A DNA stretch of 64,000 bases from Leptospira yanagawae serovar Saopaulo str. Sao Paulo = ATCC 700523 (GCF_000332475.2 NZ_AOGX02000032.1:62001-126000); one strand, 5' to 3'; positions 46,814 to 56,425 are shown, counted from the first letter of the stretch. Numbers and translations are program-made. The notes: generated from the sequence alone by a model not told the origin.

Positions 46814-49556
46814 CTTCTGGAAACTTCATGGATTTAAGTTCGTGAGAAAAAGGTAATTCTTGTAGTTTTTGGACAACGGTTAAATACAAATCTTTTGCCG
46901 AAACCACCATCAAAGAATTGGGTGAGGTTTCTATGAGACGGTCTTTACTTTCTAAATAGGTTTGAATGGAATCCAAAAAGTGTTTTTTACTTCGTTCCCA
47001 TTCAGGTGAGGGGTGGTATTCCGGCCAATGGATTCGCAAAACAGAAGCAGATCGTTTTCCACCAAATGTAGCTTGCATAAAGGAACGAATCATCCAAGAC
47101 AAACTATCTTTTAAAAACTCAGGTTTTCGTTCTTCTTTGTCAACCAACACATGCAATGCGGGAATCACTTGTTTCAATTTTTCCTGGATCATCCGTTTGT
47201 GGGATTCTAAAAACTTACCCCTCTCTTCTTTATTCAAAAGAACGAGGAAAATTCCTGGGAAACCAAGTGTTTCCATATGAAAGGCAATGATTGTTTCTGT
47301 TTGCAATAAGATTTCCCAAGAAAATTTTTTCGCTATGAATCGATCCAATCGAACAGATTCATCCACTTCCAACGAGGCAAACCCATGTTCATCAAATTGT
47401 AAATAGGGATCGTGATGCAAAAAAATCAAATTGGAACGGGTATTATAGTCAAGACCAGTAGAAATTTGGTTATGAAAAGAACCCAATGAATCATTTAAGA
47501 ACAAGTAGGAAAAACGAGGAGAACCCAATCTTGATATAAAATTTTTTGTGTATCCAACAATTCCATCATAGGATATTTCATTTTCTCTGTATATTTTATC
47601 GAGCAAACTGTATTCAAATCGTTTTTCTTCTGGGACTGAAGTAAAAACATTTTCCGCCACAAAAGGTTTGTTAGTTGATTTCTCCACTTCCCTTTTCGTA
47701 ACAGTGGAAACTAATTTTTCCAACTCAGGATTAAAAATGGTTTCCCGTTTCTTTTGGACTGCATCCAAAATGGCAACACGTTTCCAAGTAGCAGGAGGTA
47801 ATATTTTAAAACTCGTTTTTTTCACAGGAATTTGATTCTTTATAATGGGTTCTGTTTTTGTTTCAATTCCTTCTTTTGGCATTTCTAAATTTTTTATCAC
47901 AACTTCTGGTTCGTGTTTCTCCCAAGGAACCAAAGGGGATTCCCCTAACATACTTGTAGTCGTCCATTTCCGCTTAAGTTGGACCCAAAACACAAAAAAG
48001 ACCCAAGGCAAAATAAAACATAATCCAAAACTCAAAAGATAAGGAGGAAATGAGGAATAACGATACACCGTTAAGCCAGCAAGTTTACCGGGAATCCCTT
48101 TTTCTTTTTCCAATGAATACGAATGAAACTTGTGGTGCAAAAAGCCAACTGATTCTTTATTCGCATCCGTATGGCGTAATTTTGTCAGATGAGATTCATT
48201 CCAATGTCTTGGATTAAACAAAACTTGTTCTTTACTTTTATTGTCCGAAAGTTTTGTCGCAACATATGGAAAATAGAACTCATCCTTATCTTTTTCTTTC
48301 TTAGCATATAATAAATTTGGATTGATCACTGTGAGTAAAATAGTATCAAACTCTAAATTTGAATTCTGGATTGGGATAAGATAGACCAAATCCAATTCAG
48401 ATTCAATCAAAATCGATTTTGGACTCTCTTTCATTTTTTCTAAGATATTGAATATCTCTGTTCCAAATCGATTTTGGATGGTTTGATTGGACAAACCACT
48501 TTTCCATTCGTAGATTTCCGTTACCAATGTTTCATCAAGTGCAAATCCATTTGCATTTTTTTGGTAAGTGGACTTCAGATTTTTTTCTAAACCATTTAAA
48601 TTTTCTTCGATTTGGTTTAATCTATGTTTTGTCCAAGGTTGGTAATAACGGTAATCGGGAAAGAGTTCCCATGATTTTTGGTAAAAGAAAAGTAAAAGAA
48701 TATATACAATGATTGGAAATACGATCCTTCGTTTGAAATGGAAACCATCATGATGGAGGATCATCCAAACAAATCGAATGTAAAAAAGTCCAGTGAATGT
48801 AAAAAGAAAAAGTAAAAAACAACCAAATCGAATTTCTTCAACTTCTGAATCCGTTTGTTTTAAAAGGTAAATCGAAAATCGGTCTTTTGTTTCCAATTGT
48901 AATTTTGAAAACTCTCCGTCCAATTGCCATGTAAGTTCACTTCCTTCTTTGCCTTGTAGAAAACTAAGTAACTCACTACCCTCGCGGTCTCCTGACAAAA
49001 TGGAATCATCATTTGTATAAATGATTTTTTGAACACTCGGTTGGAATACCCAATACAAATAACCATATTCTAAATTAGGATTTTGTATTGAACTTATCGT
49101 TTGATTGTATTTGGGAAAGATAACAAAAAACTTTCCTGAGAGGTCTCGGTATACGAAATCTCCATTTGCCAATACTTTCACTTTGCCTGCAAGAAGTCCA
49201 GAAGGGTCTTGTCTCAATTCTTCGTGAAACACTTCTGCATTTTCCTTTGTACTATGGATGAGCCGAAGCGAATCATCATATAATTTCACAGATTCCAATT
49301 GCAGAGTCTTTTGGATTTGAATGGAAACTTGGTCGGCTCGGAATGGTAAGGCAGAATTTCGTAAAAAAAATTCAATTGTATTCAAATACTCATTTGTTCT
49401 GTTTTCATCGTACCGTTCTAATGCAGTGATCAAATTGGCTTTTTGTTTTTCCGGCCGAATCCATTGGAAATAACTAAACAAAACAAAGGTGACAAGTAAT
49501 GAAACGGAAATGAGACCAAAAAGAATAGACAGGTTTCCGAAATTTCGTTTCATCAT
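46785..49556 (-). CDS. Large membrane protein with GAF-like and degenerate GGDEF-like C-terminus
   Basis: About 923 residues from the ATG at 49556 (the frame opens at 49583). It has an N-terminal membrane anchor (ILFGLISVSLLVTFVLFSYF), a periplasmic domain (about 40-240), two transmembrane helices (about 245-300), a second extracytoplasmic part, another membrane segment (LLSFGLCFILPWVFFVFWV) and a cytoplasmic region. The latter has a GAF-like domain (about 650-800: RFSYLFLNDSLG...FPGIFLVLLN) and a final 110-residue GGDEF-fold-like segment in which the GG(D/E)EF active site is missing (LIETSPNSLMVV). It reads as a sensor with lost cyclase activity. The family is not one I can name. Confidence 0.6.
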   Translation of the reverse strand: MMKRNFGNLSILFGLISVSLLVTFVLFSYFQWIRPEKQKANLITALERYDENRTNEYLNTIEFFLRNSALPFRADQVSIQIQKTLQLESVKLYDDSLRLIHSTKENAEVFHEELRQDPSGLLAGKVKVLANGDFVYRDLSGKFFVIFPKYNQTISSIQNPNLEYGYLYWVFQPSVQKIIYTNDDSILSGDREGSELLSFLQGKEGSELTWQLDGEFSKLQLETKDRFSIYLLKQTDSEVEEIRFGCFLLFLFTFTGLFYIRFVWMILHHDGFHFKRRIVFPIIVYILLLFFYQKSWELFPDYRYYQPWTKHRLNQIEENLNGLEKNLKSTYQKNANGFALDETLVTEIYEWKSGLSNQTIQNRFGTEIFNILEKMKESPKSILIESELDLVYLIPIQNSNLEFDTILLTVINPNLLYAKKEKDKDEFYFPYVATKLSDNKSKEQVLFNPRHWNESHLTKLRHTDANKESVGFLHHKFHSYSLEKEKGIPGKLAGLTVYRYSSFPPYLLSFGLCFILPWVFFVFWVQLKRKWTTTSMLGESPLVPWEKHEPEVVIKNLEMPKEGIETKTEPIIKNQIPVKKTSFKILPPATWKRVAILDAVQKKRETIFNPELEKLVSTVTKREVEKSTNKPFVAENVFTSVPEEKRFEYSLLDKIYRENEISYDGIVGYTKNFISRLGSPRFSYLFLNDSLGSFHNQISTGLDYNTRSNLIFLHHDPYLQFDEHGFASLEVDESVRLDRFIAKKFSWEILLQTETIIAFHMETLGFPGIFLVLLNKEERGKFLESHKRMIQEKLKQVIPALHVLVDKEERKPEFLKDSLSWMIRSFMQATFGGKRSASVLRIHWPEYHPSPEWERSKKHFLDSIQTYLESKDRLIETSPNSLMVVSAKDLYLTVVQKLQELPFSHELKSMKFPEDGQNYYLYF

Positions 49557-49560
49557 TCTT

Positions 49561-49590
49561 ATTATCGGGTTGCCATAAGGCAAAAACCAA
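49561..49590 (-). promoter_or_regulatory. Putative promoter with inverted-repeat operator for the membrane/TPR/RHH/PIN operon
   Basis: Read leftwards: TTGGTT (49585-49590), an 18-base spacer and GATAAT (49561-49566). Inside the spacer is a perfect inverted repeat TTGCC-ATAA-GGCAA (49570-49583). The predicted transcription start would be almost on the ATG at 49553-49556, implying a leaderless or very short leader. The element also lies in the 24-bp gap before the divergent gene at 49608 and could control both. The assignment is by eye. Confidence 0.4.
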
Positions 49591-49607
49591 TCGGTCTAAG
49601 GAAAGGA

Positions 49608-50582
49608 ATGATTTTTTATGTATTTTTGGATGGGGTTGGGATCACAAATTATGACCCAAACACCAATCCCTTTAGCCGGTATGCCAAAGGATTTTTAGCA
49701 CCCCTGGGTGGGATTTCCAAAGAAGATTTGGACTTACCCATTGCTGCCTCAAACATCCATTACCTAAAAACGGATGCTCATATGGGAGTACCGGGACTCC
49801 CCCAATCGGCCACTGGACAAACCGCACTATGGACGGGAATCCCTGGTCCCAAAGTCCTTGGACGCCATGTCAGCGGTTTTCCCACCATTACCTTACGCAA
49901 GATCATTGCCAAGTATTCCATGATCAAGGTGCTAAATGAAAATGGGATCTTAAGTGATTTTTTAAACTGTTTTTCCCCACCTTACCTAAAACATGTGGAG
50001 GAAAAACCAAAACTTGTTTCTGCATCCACTCTCGTTCAATTAGCCAGCGGTAGACCTCTCAAAAACTTTGAAGACCTTCGCGGAGAACGAGGACTGTATA
50101 TGGACCTAACTCATGAAATCATGGGAACTCTCGGGATTGATATGTTAAAATCTGGAGATCCATTACTTGAAAAAAGAGATCCGTATCTCCTTGGCACCAA
50201 ATGTTTTCAGAGATTTTCTCATTACCAACTCACATTGTATGAATACTTTTTAACAGATAAAGTAGGTCATGCCATGGACTGGGAGAAAGCAGAGAAAGTA
50301 ATTCATAACTTAGAGTTATTTTTTAAAGGGTTATTAACAACTATGGATCCAAAAAAGGATTTGCTGATCGTTTCCAGTGATCATGGGAATATGGAAGATC
50401 TTAGCCAAAAAAATCATACGGAAAACCCGGCGGCCACCATCCTGTATGGAAAGGATGCTGACCGCTTCGCAGAAAATATACACTCGTTAGCTGATATTGT
50501 ACCAGAAGTTTATAAAACTTTTGGGTTAGAAGAAGCTCTACACAATACCCACACGAATGAGTTTCTAATGGAAACCAACTAA
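49608..50582 (+). CDS. Alkaline-phosphatase-superfamily metalloenzyme
   Basis: A 324-residue protein of the metalloenzyme (phosphopentomutase / independent phosphoglycerate mutase) superfamily. Metal-binding motifs are FLDGVG at 6-11 and SSDHGNMEDLSQKNHTE near 261-277 (D, H, H). The TDKVGHAMD segment near 218 supplies further ligands. The nucleophile region is PQSATGQTALWTG. It is shorter than iPGM and lacks its inserted domain, so it may be a phosphatase or phosphomutase on a small substrate. AAGGA is well placed before the ATG. Substrate unknown. Confidence 0.72.
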   Translation: MIFYVFLDGVGITNYDPNTNPFSRYAKGFLAPLGGISKEDLDLPIAASNIHYLKTDAHMGVPGLPQSATGQTALWTGIPGPKVLGRHVSGFPTITLRKIIAKYSMIKVLNENGILSDFLNCFSPPYLKHVEEKPKLVSASTLVQLASGRPLKNFEDLRGERGLYMDLTHEIMGTLGIDMLKSGDPLLEKRDPYLLGTKCFQRFSHYQLTLYEYFLTDKVGHAMDWEKAEKVIHNLELFFKGLLTTMDPKKDLLIVSSDHGNMEDLSQKNHTENPAATILYGKDADRFAENIHSLADIVPEVYKTFGLEEALHNTHTNEFLMETN

Positions 50583-51748
50583 AATTCTAAGTCATTCCCC
50601 GAATCTGGTTTTTGTGAAAACGAATTCGGTTTATTAGAATTAGAATCCGACGATACATCAGAATCTTCTAAATCATTGTGGTCAGTAAACTGATCGAGAG
50701 ATTCTTTTTTCCATGCAATCGCCTTGTCGGTAATCTGGTTTTTAGGGTATTTATCTACAATTGTCTGGAATATACCTGCTGCTTTTTCAAATTTACCTTG
50801 TCTGAAATAAATGGTGCCCTTTTTATATAGGGATGCCTGGTCGAGTGAATAATCACTATTATTCAACACTTTATTTATGTAAGTAAGTGATTCGGTTTGT
50901 TTTCCTAATGCATCATACGCTAAAGCAATGTAATACAATGCTTCTTCTTCTTTTTTAGGAGAAGGATTCACCGATAAAGATTTTTGAAATAGTTCAATTG
51001 ACCGAAAGTATTGTTTTTTAGTGTAACTTTCTTTTGCTTCCTTGAATACGGAATCCTTGTATTCTCCCACAACTTTTTCATCAGCACCAGCGAGTCCGTC
51101 TTGGGTTTCAATGTACTCATCAAATACATCAAAGGATGCCCAGTCCTTTCCTAATTTTCGTAATGATCTTCCCCAACCGATTCTAGATTCGGTATGGTTA
51201 GGATCTTCTTGTAAGGCCAATACATAATTTTTGCGTGCAGATTCATACTGACCAATTTTATAATAATGATCACCTAAAGCCATAAATGACTTAGATCTGA
51301 GTTTGTTATCTGAGCTTGATTGTAAAACAGTTTCTATATGTGCCTTACCTTCTGCTTCGTTTCCAATTTTTAATAACAAGTTTCCAAGAGAATAACTGAG
51401 TTTATCTTTTTCTTCAGGTTTCCAATTGGAATTTTTTTTAAGGTCTTTGTAAATATCAAGTGCTGGATAAAAATCGGAGTTTTTTTCAAGGGCTCTTGCT
51501 TGGTTGTATTTAATTTGAAACTCGTATTTCTCCAAACCACGTTTCCCAGCCAATTCAGAAAAGATGGCAATTGCTTTCTCTTTGCTATGTGGGTTTGTTT
51601 GTTTTAAATACTCTTCACCTTCTGCTATTCTTTCCAATACCAATTGCGATTGGTCTTCTTTTGCAGAAATATTGGTTTGGTAATAAGCAGTGGAGAGGCC
51701 TGCTACAATGAATAACAAACCTGCTAAGGAAACGATCACTCGACTCAT
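50579..51748 (-). CDS. Exported TPR protein
   Basis: A 389-residue protein with an N-terminal membrane anchor (VSLAGLLFIVAGLSTAYY) and six or so TPR units (ALGDHYYKIGQYESARKNYV, LYYIALAYDALGKQTESLTY). A Ser/Asp/Asn-rich low-complexity tail (DSDVSSDSNSNKPNSF) ends it. It is coupled to the FnIII protein by a 4-bp overlap (ATGA). The 3' end overlaps the convergent metalloenzyme by 4 bp. It may be a periplasmic scaffold. Confidence 0.8.
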   Translation of the reverse strand: MSRVIVSLAGLLFIVAGLSTAYYQTNISAKEDQSQLVLERIAEGEEYLKQTNPHSKEKAIAIFSELAGKRGLEKYEFQIKYNQARALEKNSDFYPALDIYKDLKKNSNWKPEEKDKLSYSLGNLLLKIGNEAEGKAHIETVLQSSSDNKLRSKSFMALGDHYYKIGQYESARKNYVLALQEDPNHTESRIGWGRSLRKLGKDWASFDVFDEYIETQDGLAGADEKVVGEYKDSVFKEAKESYTKKQYFRSIELFQKSLSVNPSPKKEEEALYYIALAYDALGKQTESLTYINKVLNNSDYSLDQASLYKKGTIYFRQGKFEKAAGIFQTIVDKYPKNQITDKAIAWKKESLDQFTDHNDLEDSDVSSDSNSNKPNSFSQKPDSGNDLEF

Positions 51749-53430
51749 ATAGTACCTCTACCCACTTGATTTAGGGTTTGATTCGTCCAAAATTCAACTC
51801 TTGATGGAGAATAGGATTTGGTTTCCTTTTTTAAAAAACATTTTAAGGCTTTTTTTGTGTCACCGGTTTTTAAGGCACTAACACCTAAGAAAAACATAGC
51901 CTTTCCTCTTAAGTATGAATTAGATTCATACTTCAAATATTCTTCCAACCGATAGACTGCCGTTTCAAATTTTTTTTGGATCACTGTTTCTTTGATGATA
52001 CGATTCAGTTCCGTTTGCCCCAAATCATAAGTCACAGTAGCAGAATGTTCTTCTTTAAAATCATTCACTGGTTCATTGTTTTCTTTTGGAGGTGCAATTT
52101 CTGTTGGCGTCACCACATGTTCATTTTTATAAATTTCTGGTTTTTCTGGTTCTTTTTGTGGTTTTGATTCTGCGACAATATTTGTTTCTTCTTTGGGAAG
52201 ATTATCCTTTGTAAAATCATATTTAAAATAGGAAACATTTTCCTTCAGATTATAGTCCTCAGGAACTGAGCTAGATTTGGCAGTCACACCAAAGTAAAGT
52301 TCATCAATTTCTTTTAATTCTTTGATAAAAAAGTTAGTTTTAGGATGTACAACAGTTGCAACCTTTACCACCGTACCTTGGTTAAATGAAGAAGCCCCTT
52401 GGTTTAACGGTTTGATCGATGCATATAAAGAATAAATAGTAGTTTCATCCGCATCTTCTGGGCTGAGCCAACTAATGACGGCACCCTTTCCTACTCTTTC
52501 GTAACCAAGACCTCGGACATGTAAGGCACCTGACAAACTTGTTGTGGGTTCGTTGGATGCAACTTCTGGGTTTTGTTTTTTTGGAGTTTCTTCGACGATG
52601 ACTTCCGCATTTGCTTTTTCGGACTGTTTGATATAAAAAACACGTAATGTCGATTTTTTGTCTTCTAGGGGAAGTGTCTCTTCGCCACCTAATTGTTTTA
52701 CAGAAACACCATAATACAAGGTTTGGGATTTACTGAGATCTTGGTCTAAAAAAGTGATTGTAGGATGTGTGAGTTCCGTTAATTTTTCTGCCTTTTGCAT
52801 GAGAGGCAAACTGGTCATGGGAGAATTGGAACGGTACACAGTGTAAATGGTCCGACCAGCAGTGGCTCCCGTGGGAGGTGTCCAATTCAATCGGATAAAA
52901 CGTTTTTCGATATTGGCTGTGATTCCAGAAACCCCACCCACCATCGATTGGATACTCGTGTCTTCTGGGAATGCAGGGAAGTCTGGATTTTGTCCTACAA
53001 CTGGTGTTCCATTTTCTTCTGCGATGGTAACAGGAATGATTGTGTAGTTTTGGTTCGCAAACATTTTCACTTCGCGCCTACGAACATCTGTTACCATCAC
53101 AATCGCATAATAATAGGTACCTGGTTTTAAATTATAATCAAAATAAACACGTGTGGCATTTGGACCAGAAGCCTTGTAACGTCCAAGGGAATCCGCAATG
53201 TACAATTTGTCTGGGCTATCAATCATCACATTGGATCTGGCAACGATGATTTCACCTTCTTGTTTGGGAGGGTCCCAATCAATGCGAATGGATTTTTTAT
53301 CAGGCAGAACGCTCGCATGAATCGCTTTTGCAATTGTAGGATACCGACTTTCCTCAAATCCGGAGTCTGCCCAAACCGGGAATTGAGAGAATAGCAGTAC
53401 AACCGTCCAGAGGTGAATCGAGAACTTCAT
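51745..53430 (-). CDS. Exported fibronectin-type-III-like repeat protein
   Basis: A 561-residue protein. Signal peptide VVLLFSQFPVWA. Three FnIII-like repeats of about 110 residues each: IRIDWDPPKQEG...YYYAIVMVTD, IRLNWTPPTGATA...YYGVSVKQL and VISWLSPEDADE...YFGVTAKS. A Pro/Glu-rich linker follows near 430-465, then a TPR-like C-terminal helical part (KTGDTKKALKCFLKK). It is followed by the TPR gene in an overlapping pair. Likely periplasmic or outer-surface. Partners unknown. Confidence 0.75.
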   Translation of the reverse strand: MKFSIHLWTVVLLFSQFPVWADSGFEESRYPTIAKAIHASVLPDKKSIRIDWDPPKQEGEIIVARSNVMIDSPDKLYIADSLGRYKASGPNATRVYFDYNLKPGTYYYAIVMVTDVRRREVKMFANQNYTIIPVTIAEENGTPVVGQNPDFPAFPEDTSIQSMVGGVSGITANIEKRFIRLNWTPPTGATAGRTIYTVYRSNSPMTSLPLMQKAEKLTELTHPTITFLDQDLSKSQTLYYGVSVKQLGGEETLPLEDKKSTLRVFYIKQSEKANAEVIVEETPKKQNPEVASNEPTTSLSGALHVRGLGYERVGKGAVISWLSPEDADETTIYSLYASIKPLNQGASSFNQGTVVKVATVVHPKTNFFIKELKEIDELYFGVTAKSSSVPEDYNLKENVSYFKYDFTKDNLPKEETNIVAESKPQKEPEKPEIYKNEHVVTPTEIAPPKENNEPVNDFKEEHSATVTYDLGQTELNRIIKETVIQKKFETAVYRLEEYLKYESNSYLRGKAMFFLGVSALKTGDTKKALKCFLKKETKSYSPSRVEFWTNQTLNQVGRGTI

Positions 53431-53510
53431 ACTTAGATTTTCGGTGGAACTCTAGTCCGAATTGAATTTTTCGTTTGTACTTTCCTCTCTTTTCTGGAAG
53501 AATTGTCATT

Positions 53511-54170
53511 ATGTCCGAAACGGAATACTACCGTTCTCAAACCTACCAAGAATACCTGCTTTCTAGCCACAGGAGAGAAGTATGCCCTCCCGAAGATGTG
53601 TATGCTTTTTTTAATTGGAAGGGGCTGACAAATTTAGTAGATTTCGGGAGTGGACTCGGATTTTACTTCCAAGACTTTCGAAAGTGGTTCCCCCATGTTT
53701 GGGTATGGGCTGCCGAATGCCAACAAGACATCATCGATAAGATCTTACGCCGAAAACTCATGGAGGGAATTGAACAACTCACTCCTTTTTATATGGACCA
53801 ATCCGATCACCCACTGCTACCAGAGTGGGTTCCCGTACCAGAAATCATTTTTGCTTCTTTATCACTCTCAACCTTTCCCAACCCAGGCCTTGCGATGGAC
53901 GGGCTCATTCGTTCGATGAAGGCGGGAGGTAGACTTTTTATTGTCGATTGGTCAAAAACGGAATCTGGTTTTGGTCCTAAAATTAATGAAAAGATTTCCA
54001 TGGATAAAATGAAATTTCTCGCAGAAGAATACAAATTGGAAGTCACAAAATCTGGGCGTATCTCCGAACATTTTTATGGTTTGGAAGTAAGAGCCAGTTC
54101 CAATTTCATTTATGGGTATTATGACTTAAAAGAAGAGGAAGATGAAGACTCTGCGGTTTTCAAATTATAA
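53511..54170 (+). CDS. SAM-dependent methyltransferase-like protein
   Basis: A 219-residue class I methyltransferase-like protein. Motif I is LVDFGSGLGFYF near 42, and the later LIRSMKAGGRLFIVDW (near 145) matches the motif V-VI strand. I place the start at ATG 53511 because the upstream TTG at 53475 gives a non-conserved-looking N-terminus. GGAAGA precedes the ATG. The region between motif I and the end has PEIIFASLSLSTF in place of the common acidic motif IV. Substrate unknown. Confidence 0.72.
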   Translation: MSETEYYRSQTYQEYLLSSHRREVCPPEDVYAFFNWKGLTNLVDFGSGLGFYFQDFRKWFPHVWVWAAECQQDIIDKILRRKLMEGIEQLTPFYMDQSDHPLLPEWVPVPEIIFASLSLSTFPNPGLAMDGLIRSMKAGGRLFIVDWSKTESGFGPKINEKISMDKMKFLAEEYKLEVTKSGRISEHFYGLEVRASSNFIYGYYDLKEEEDEDSAVFKL

Positions 54171-54254
54171 TTTAATTTCAAATCGAATACTGAAATCCAA
54201 ATTTTAACCATTTGTTTTTTAGAACCAAATGAAACCTTCACCACCTACTTTGTT

Positions 54255-55538
54255 ATGTGGAGTGAAGAACAATCAAAAATCATTTTTAGCAAAGATCCTA
54301 TCATCCAAGTAATCGCAGGGGCAGGATCTGGAAAAACTGCAACGATGGTTGGACTTTTAGAGGAACGAGAAAAAAGAAAAACTATTCCACCAAATCGTAC
54401 TTTGGTTGTTACTTTTACGAAAAAAGCAACCAATGAATTTAAAGAAAGGTGCCATAAAAATGGACTTTCCAAAGAGTATCATATCTCCACCTTTCACTCA
54501 TTTTGTTATGATTCTCTCAAACGATATGACAATTCGAAAAACTGGTTCCGTTACAAACTTTTAGGTGAAACAAAAAAATGGGATATTACCAAAACCATTT
54601 TGTATCCCTATCGATTTGAGATTGGTGGAATTCCATTTCCTATTTTAACCAAACACAATGGACAACTCCTTCGTTCCATCTCAGAACAAATTTATTTTGA
54701 GTACAAAAACAGCTTTTGTAATTGGAAAGAAAAACATCACTACTTTGAGTATGACGACCTTGTTACTTTTTTTTTGGAGTTTTTAAAATCAGAAAATTCG
54801 GTTACCGCCAAAGAAAATTGGAAGTCACTGATCATCGATGAATTCCAAGACACAGATGGAGAGCAATTGGAGATCATCAAACGAATGGAATTTGATTCCA
54901 TCACTGTAGTAGGAGACGATTGGCAAGCGATCTACGGGTTTCGCGGAGCCACACCCGAACCGTTTTTAAATTTTCCAAAACATTTTCCTACAACCATCTC
55001 CTATTTTTTATCCACGAATTATCGTTCGACTCCTACACTCATCAAAAAAAGTTTACTCCCGATCAAACAAAACAAAAATCAAATTGTAAAACAAACAAAG
55101 TCTTATCGGAAAAACAAAGGGTCTTTCCGGGTCATACGAATCAAAAATAACGAAATGGAAATAGAATCGGTTTGGAAAAAAATCCAATCGTTAGGTTTAG
55201 AACCTACCCTTCTCACTCGGAGTAATTTCAGAAAAAACGAATGGATCCAAGTTGGTGTTCCCAAAAACCAAGTGATGACCATCCACAGTGCCAAAGGGTT
55301 GGAATTCGAAGCGGTGGTTGTGGACTTAAGCCAAGGTTGGAGTGAAGATCATAACACAATCGATTGGGAAGAAGAACGAAGGATCCTTTACGTTGCTTTA
55401 TCACGCGCCAAGGATCATCTCATTGTTCTCATCAATGCCGAATCAAAGCCCCAAAGCCTTTGTGACAGGTTCAGTGAAGATTTTTCCCTTTGGAACAAGG
55501 TTAGAAATCGTACTTTACTGTGGACTAGACTCTGGTGA
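54255..55538 (+). CDS. Compact UvrD/Rep-family superfamily 1 helicase
   Basis: A 427-residue SF1A helicase with all core motifs: I AGAGSGKT (21-28), Ia (VVTFTKKATNEFKER), II LIIDEFQDTD (about 193-202), III VVGDDWQAIYGFRG (about 218-231), V MTIHSAKGLEFEAV (about 340-353) and VI LYVALSRAKDHL (about 378-389). Typical UvrD/PcrA/Rep are 650-750 residues, so the 1B and 2B accessory domains are almost absent. It should still be an ATP-driven 3'-5' translocase in principle. The stop lies 14 bp before a tRNA-Val gene. No nuclease or RecB-type partner is adjacent. Confidence 0.88.
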   Translation: MWSEEQSKIIFSKDPIIQVIAGAGSGKTATMVGLLEEREKRKTIPPNRTLVVTFTKKATNEFKERCHKNGLSKEYHISTFHSFCYDSLKRYDNSKNWFRYKLLGETKKWDITKTILYPYRFEIGGIPFPILTKHNGQLLRSISEQIYFEYKNSFCNWKEKHHYFEYDDLVTFFLEFLKSENSVTAKENWKSLIIDEFQDTDGEQLEIIKRMEFDSITVVGDDWQAIYGFRGATPEPFLNFPKHFPTTISYFLSTNYRSTPTLIKKSLLPIKQNKNQIVKQTKSYRKNKGSFRVIRIKNNEMEIESVWKKIQSLGLEPTLLTRSNFRKNEWIQVGVPKNQVMTIHSAKGLEFEAVVVDLSQGWSEDHNTIDWEEERRILYVALSRAKDHLIVLINAESKPQSLCDRFSEDFSLWNKVRNRTLLWTRLW

Positions 55539-55552
55539 AGTGGTTTTACCTT

Positions 55553-55626
<74 letters not shown>

Positions 55627-55744
55627 AGTGAATTCTGATCCGATTTGTTCTCATCACCAATTCTGATTTTAGTTTCCGATTTTTCTTCCACCAAACAAAG
55701 TTTCGGCTTGCCTTTCCTGTTCCATTCATTCTAATTCGAAAGCG

Positions 55745-56425
55745 ATGAAACCTAAGTTCTTGGCCGAAGAATTTTTACTCGCGATTTACTTCCTAGTATT
55801 TAGCATTCTCTCTGGAATTGTTCTTTTCTATACTCCTTACCAAGCAGGAGTGAAAATCGCGGGACTCACTGCATTTTTCCATGTTAGCTTTGTTGCCCTT
55901 TCTCTTGTCTTACATTGGCACACACCGTATCGCATTTGGAAATTTTTAGTTCCCCTTTCCATTTTTATGGTCTTCCCCGATTGGTTTTTATCAGCCGTTT
56001 TACAGATCTTAGTGTTTCCGGAAGATGGATTTTCCAAAATTGGAACTGTATCGGGTTATATGGCAGGCCTTTGGTTCATCCCACTATTTATCTGTGTATA
56101 CACAGGAATCAAATTGGAAGAAAGGTCAGTATCCATCATTGGTACCGTAATTTGGGTGGGGATAGTGAGTTTGGTAATCTTTGGAACATCCGAAGCAACC
56201 ATGTGGATCTTGGGCTCCTGGTATGCTCAAAATGTAAAGATGTGGGGACATGTTGCCTACTATGTTCTGCTACCAGAAATGATTTTAGGAATTACTGCTT
56301 ACCTCGCCTACCAAGGGTTTTCCTATTCTTTTTATCCATTACAAGTTGCCATGGGATTTTTAGTGATGGTTCTCTACATTGGCAATCTATCTTTCTTTTA
56401 CCTACTCATTGAAAAAATCCTTTAA
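55745..56425 (+). CDS. Polytopic membrane protein
   Basis: A 226-residue protein with about seven hydrophobic segments spread evenly (FLLAIYFLVFSILSGIVLFY, VSFVALSLVLHW, FLVPLSIFMVFPDWFL, MAGLWFIPLFICVYTG, VIWVGIVSLVIFG, AYYVLLPEMILGITAYLA, ATMWILGSW region). Conserved polar positions include HTPYR and PDW. No recognised catalytic motif. It resembles Leptospira-restricted membrane proteins, but I cannot name it. It overlaps the following SGNH gene and sits at the head of a cluster that looks like an acylation cassette. Confidence 0.7.
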   Translation: MKPKFLAEEFLLAIYFLVFSILSGIVLFYTPYQAGVKIAGLTAFFHVSFVALSLVLHWHTPYRIWKFLVPLSIFMVFPDWFLSAVLQILVFPEDGFSKIGTVSGYMAGLWFIPLFICVYTGIKLEERSVSIIGTVIWVGIVSLVIFGTSEATMWILGSWYAQNVKMWGHVAYYVLLPEMILGITAYLAYQGFSYSFYPLQVAMGFLVMVLYIGNLSFFYLLIEKIL

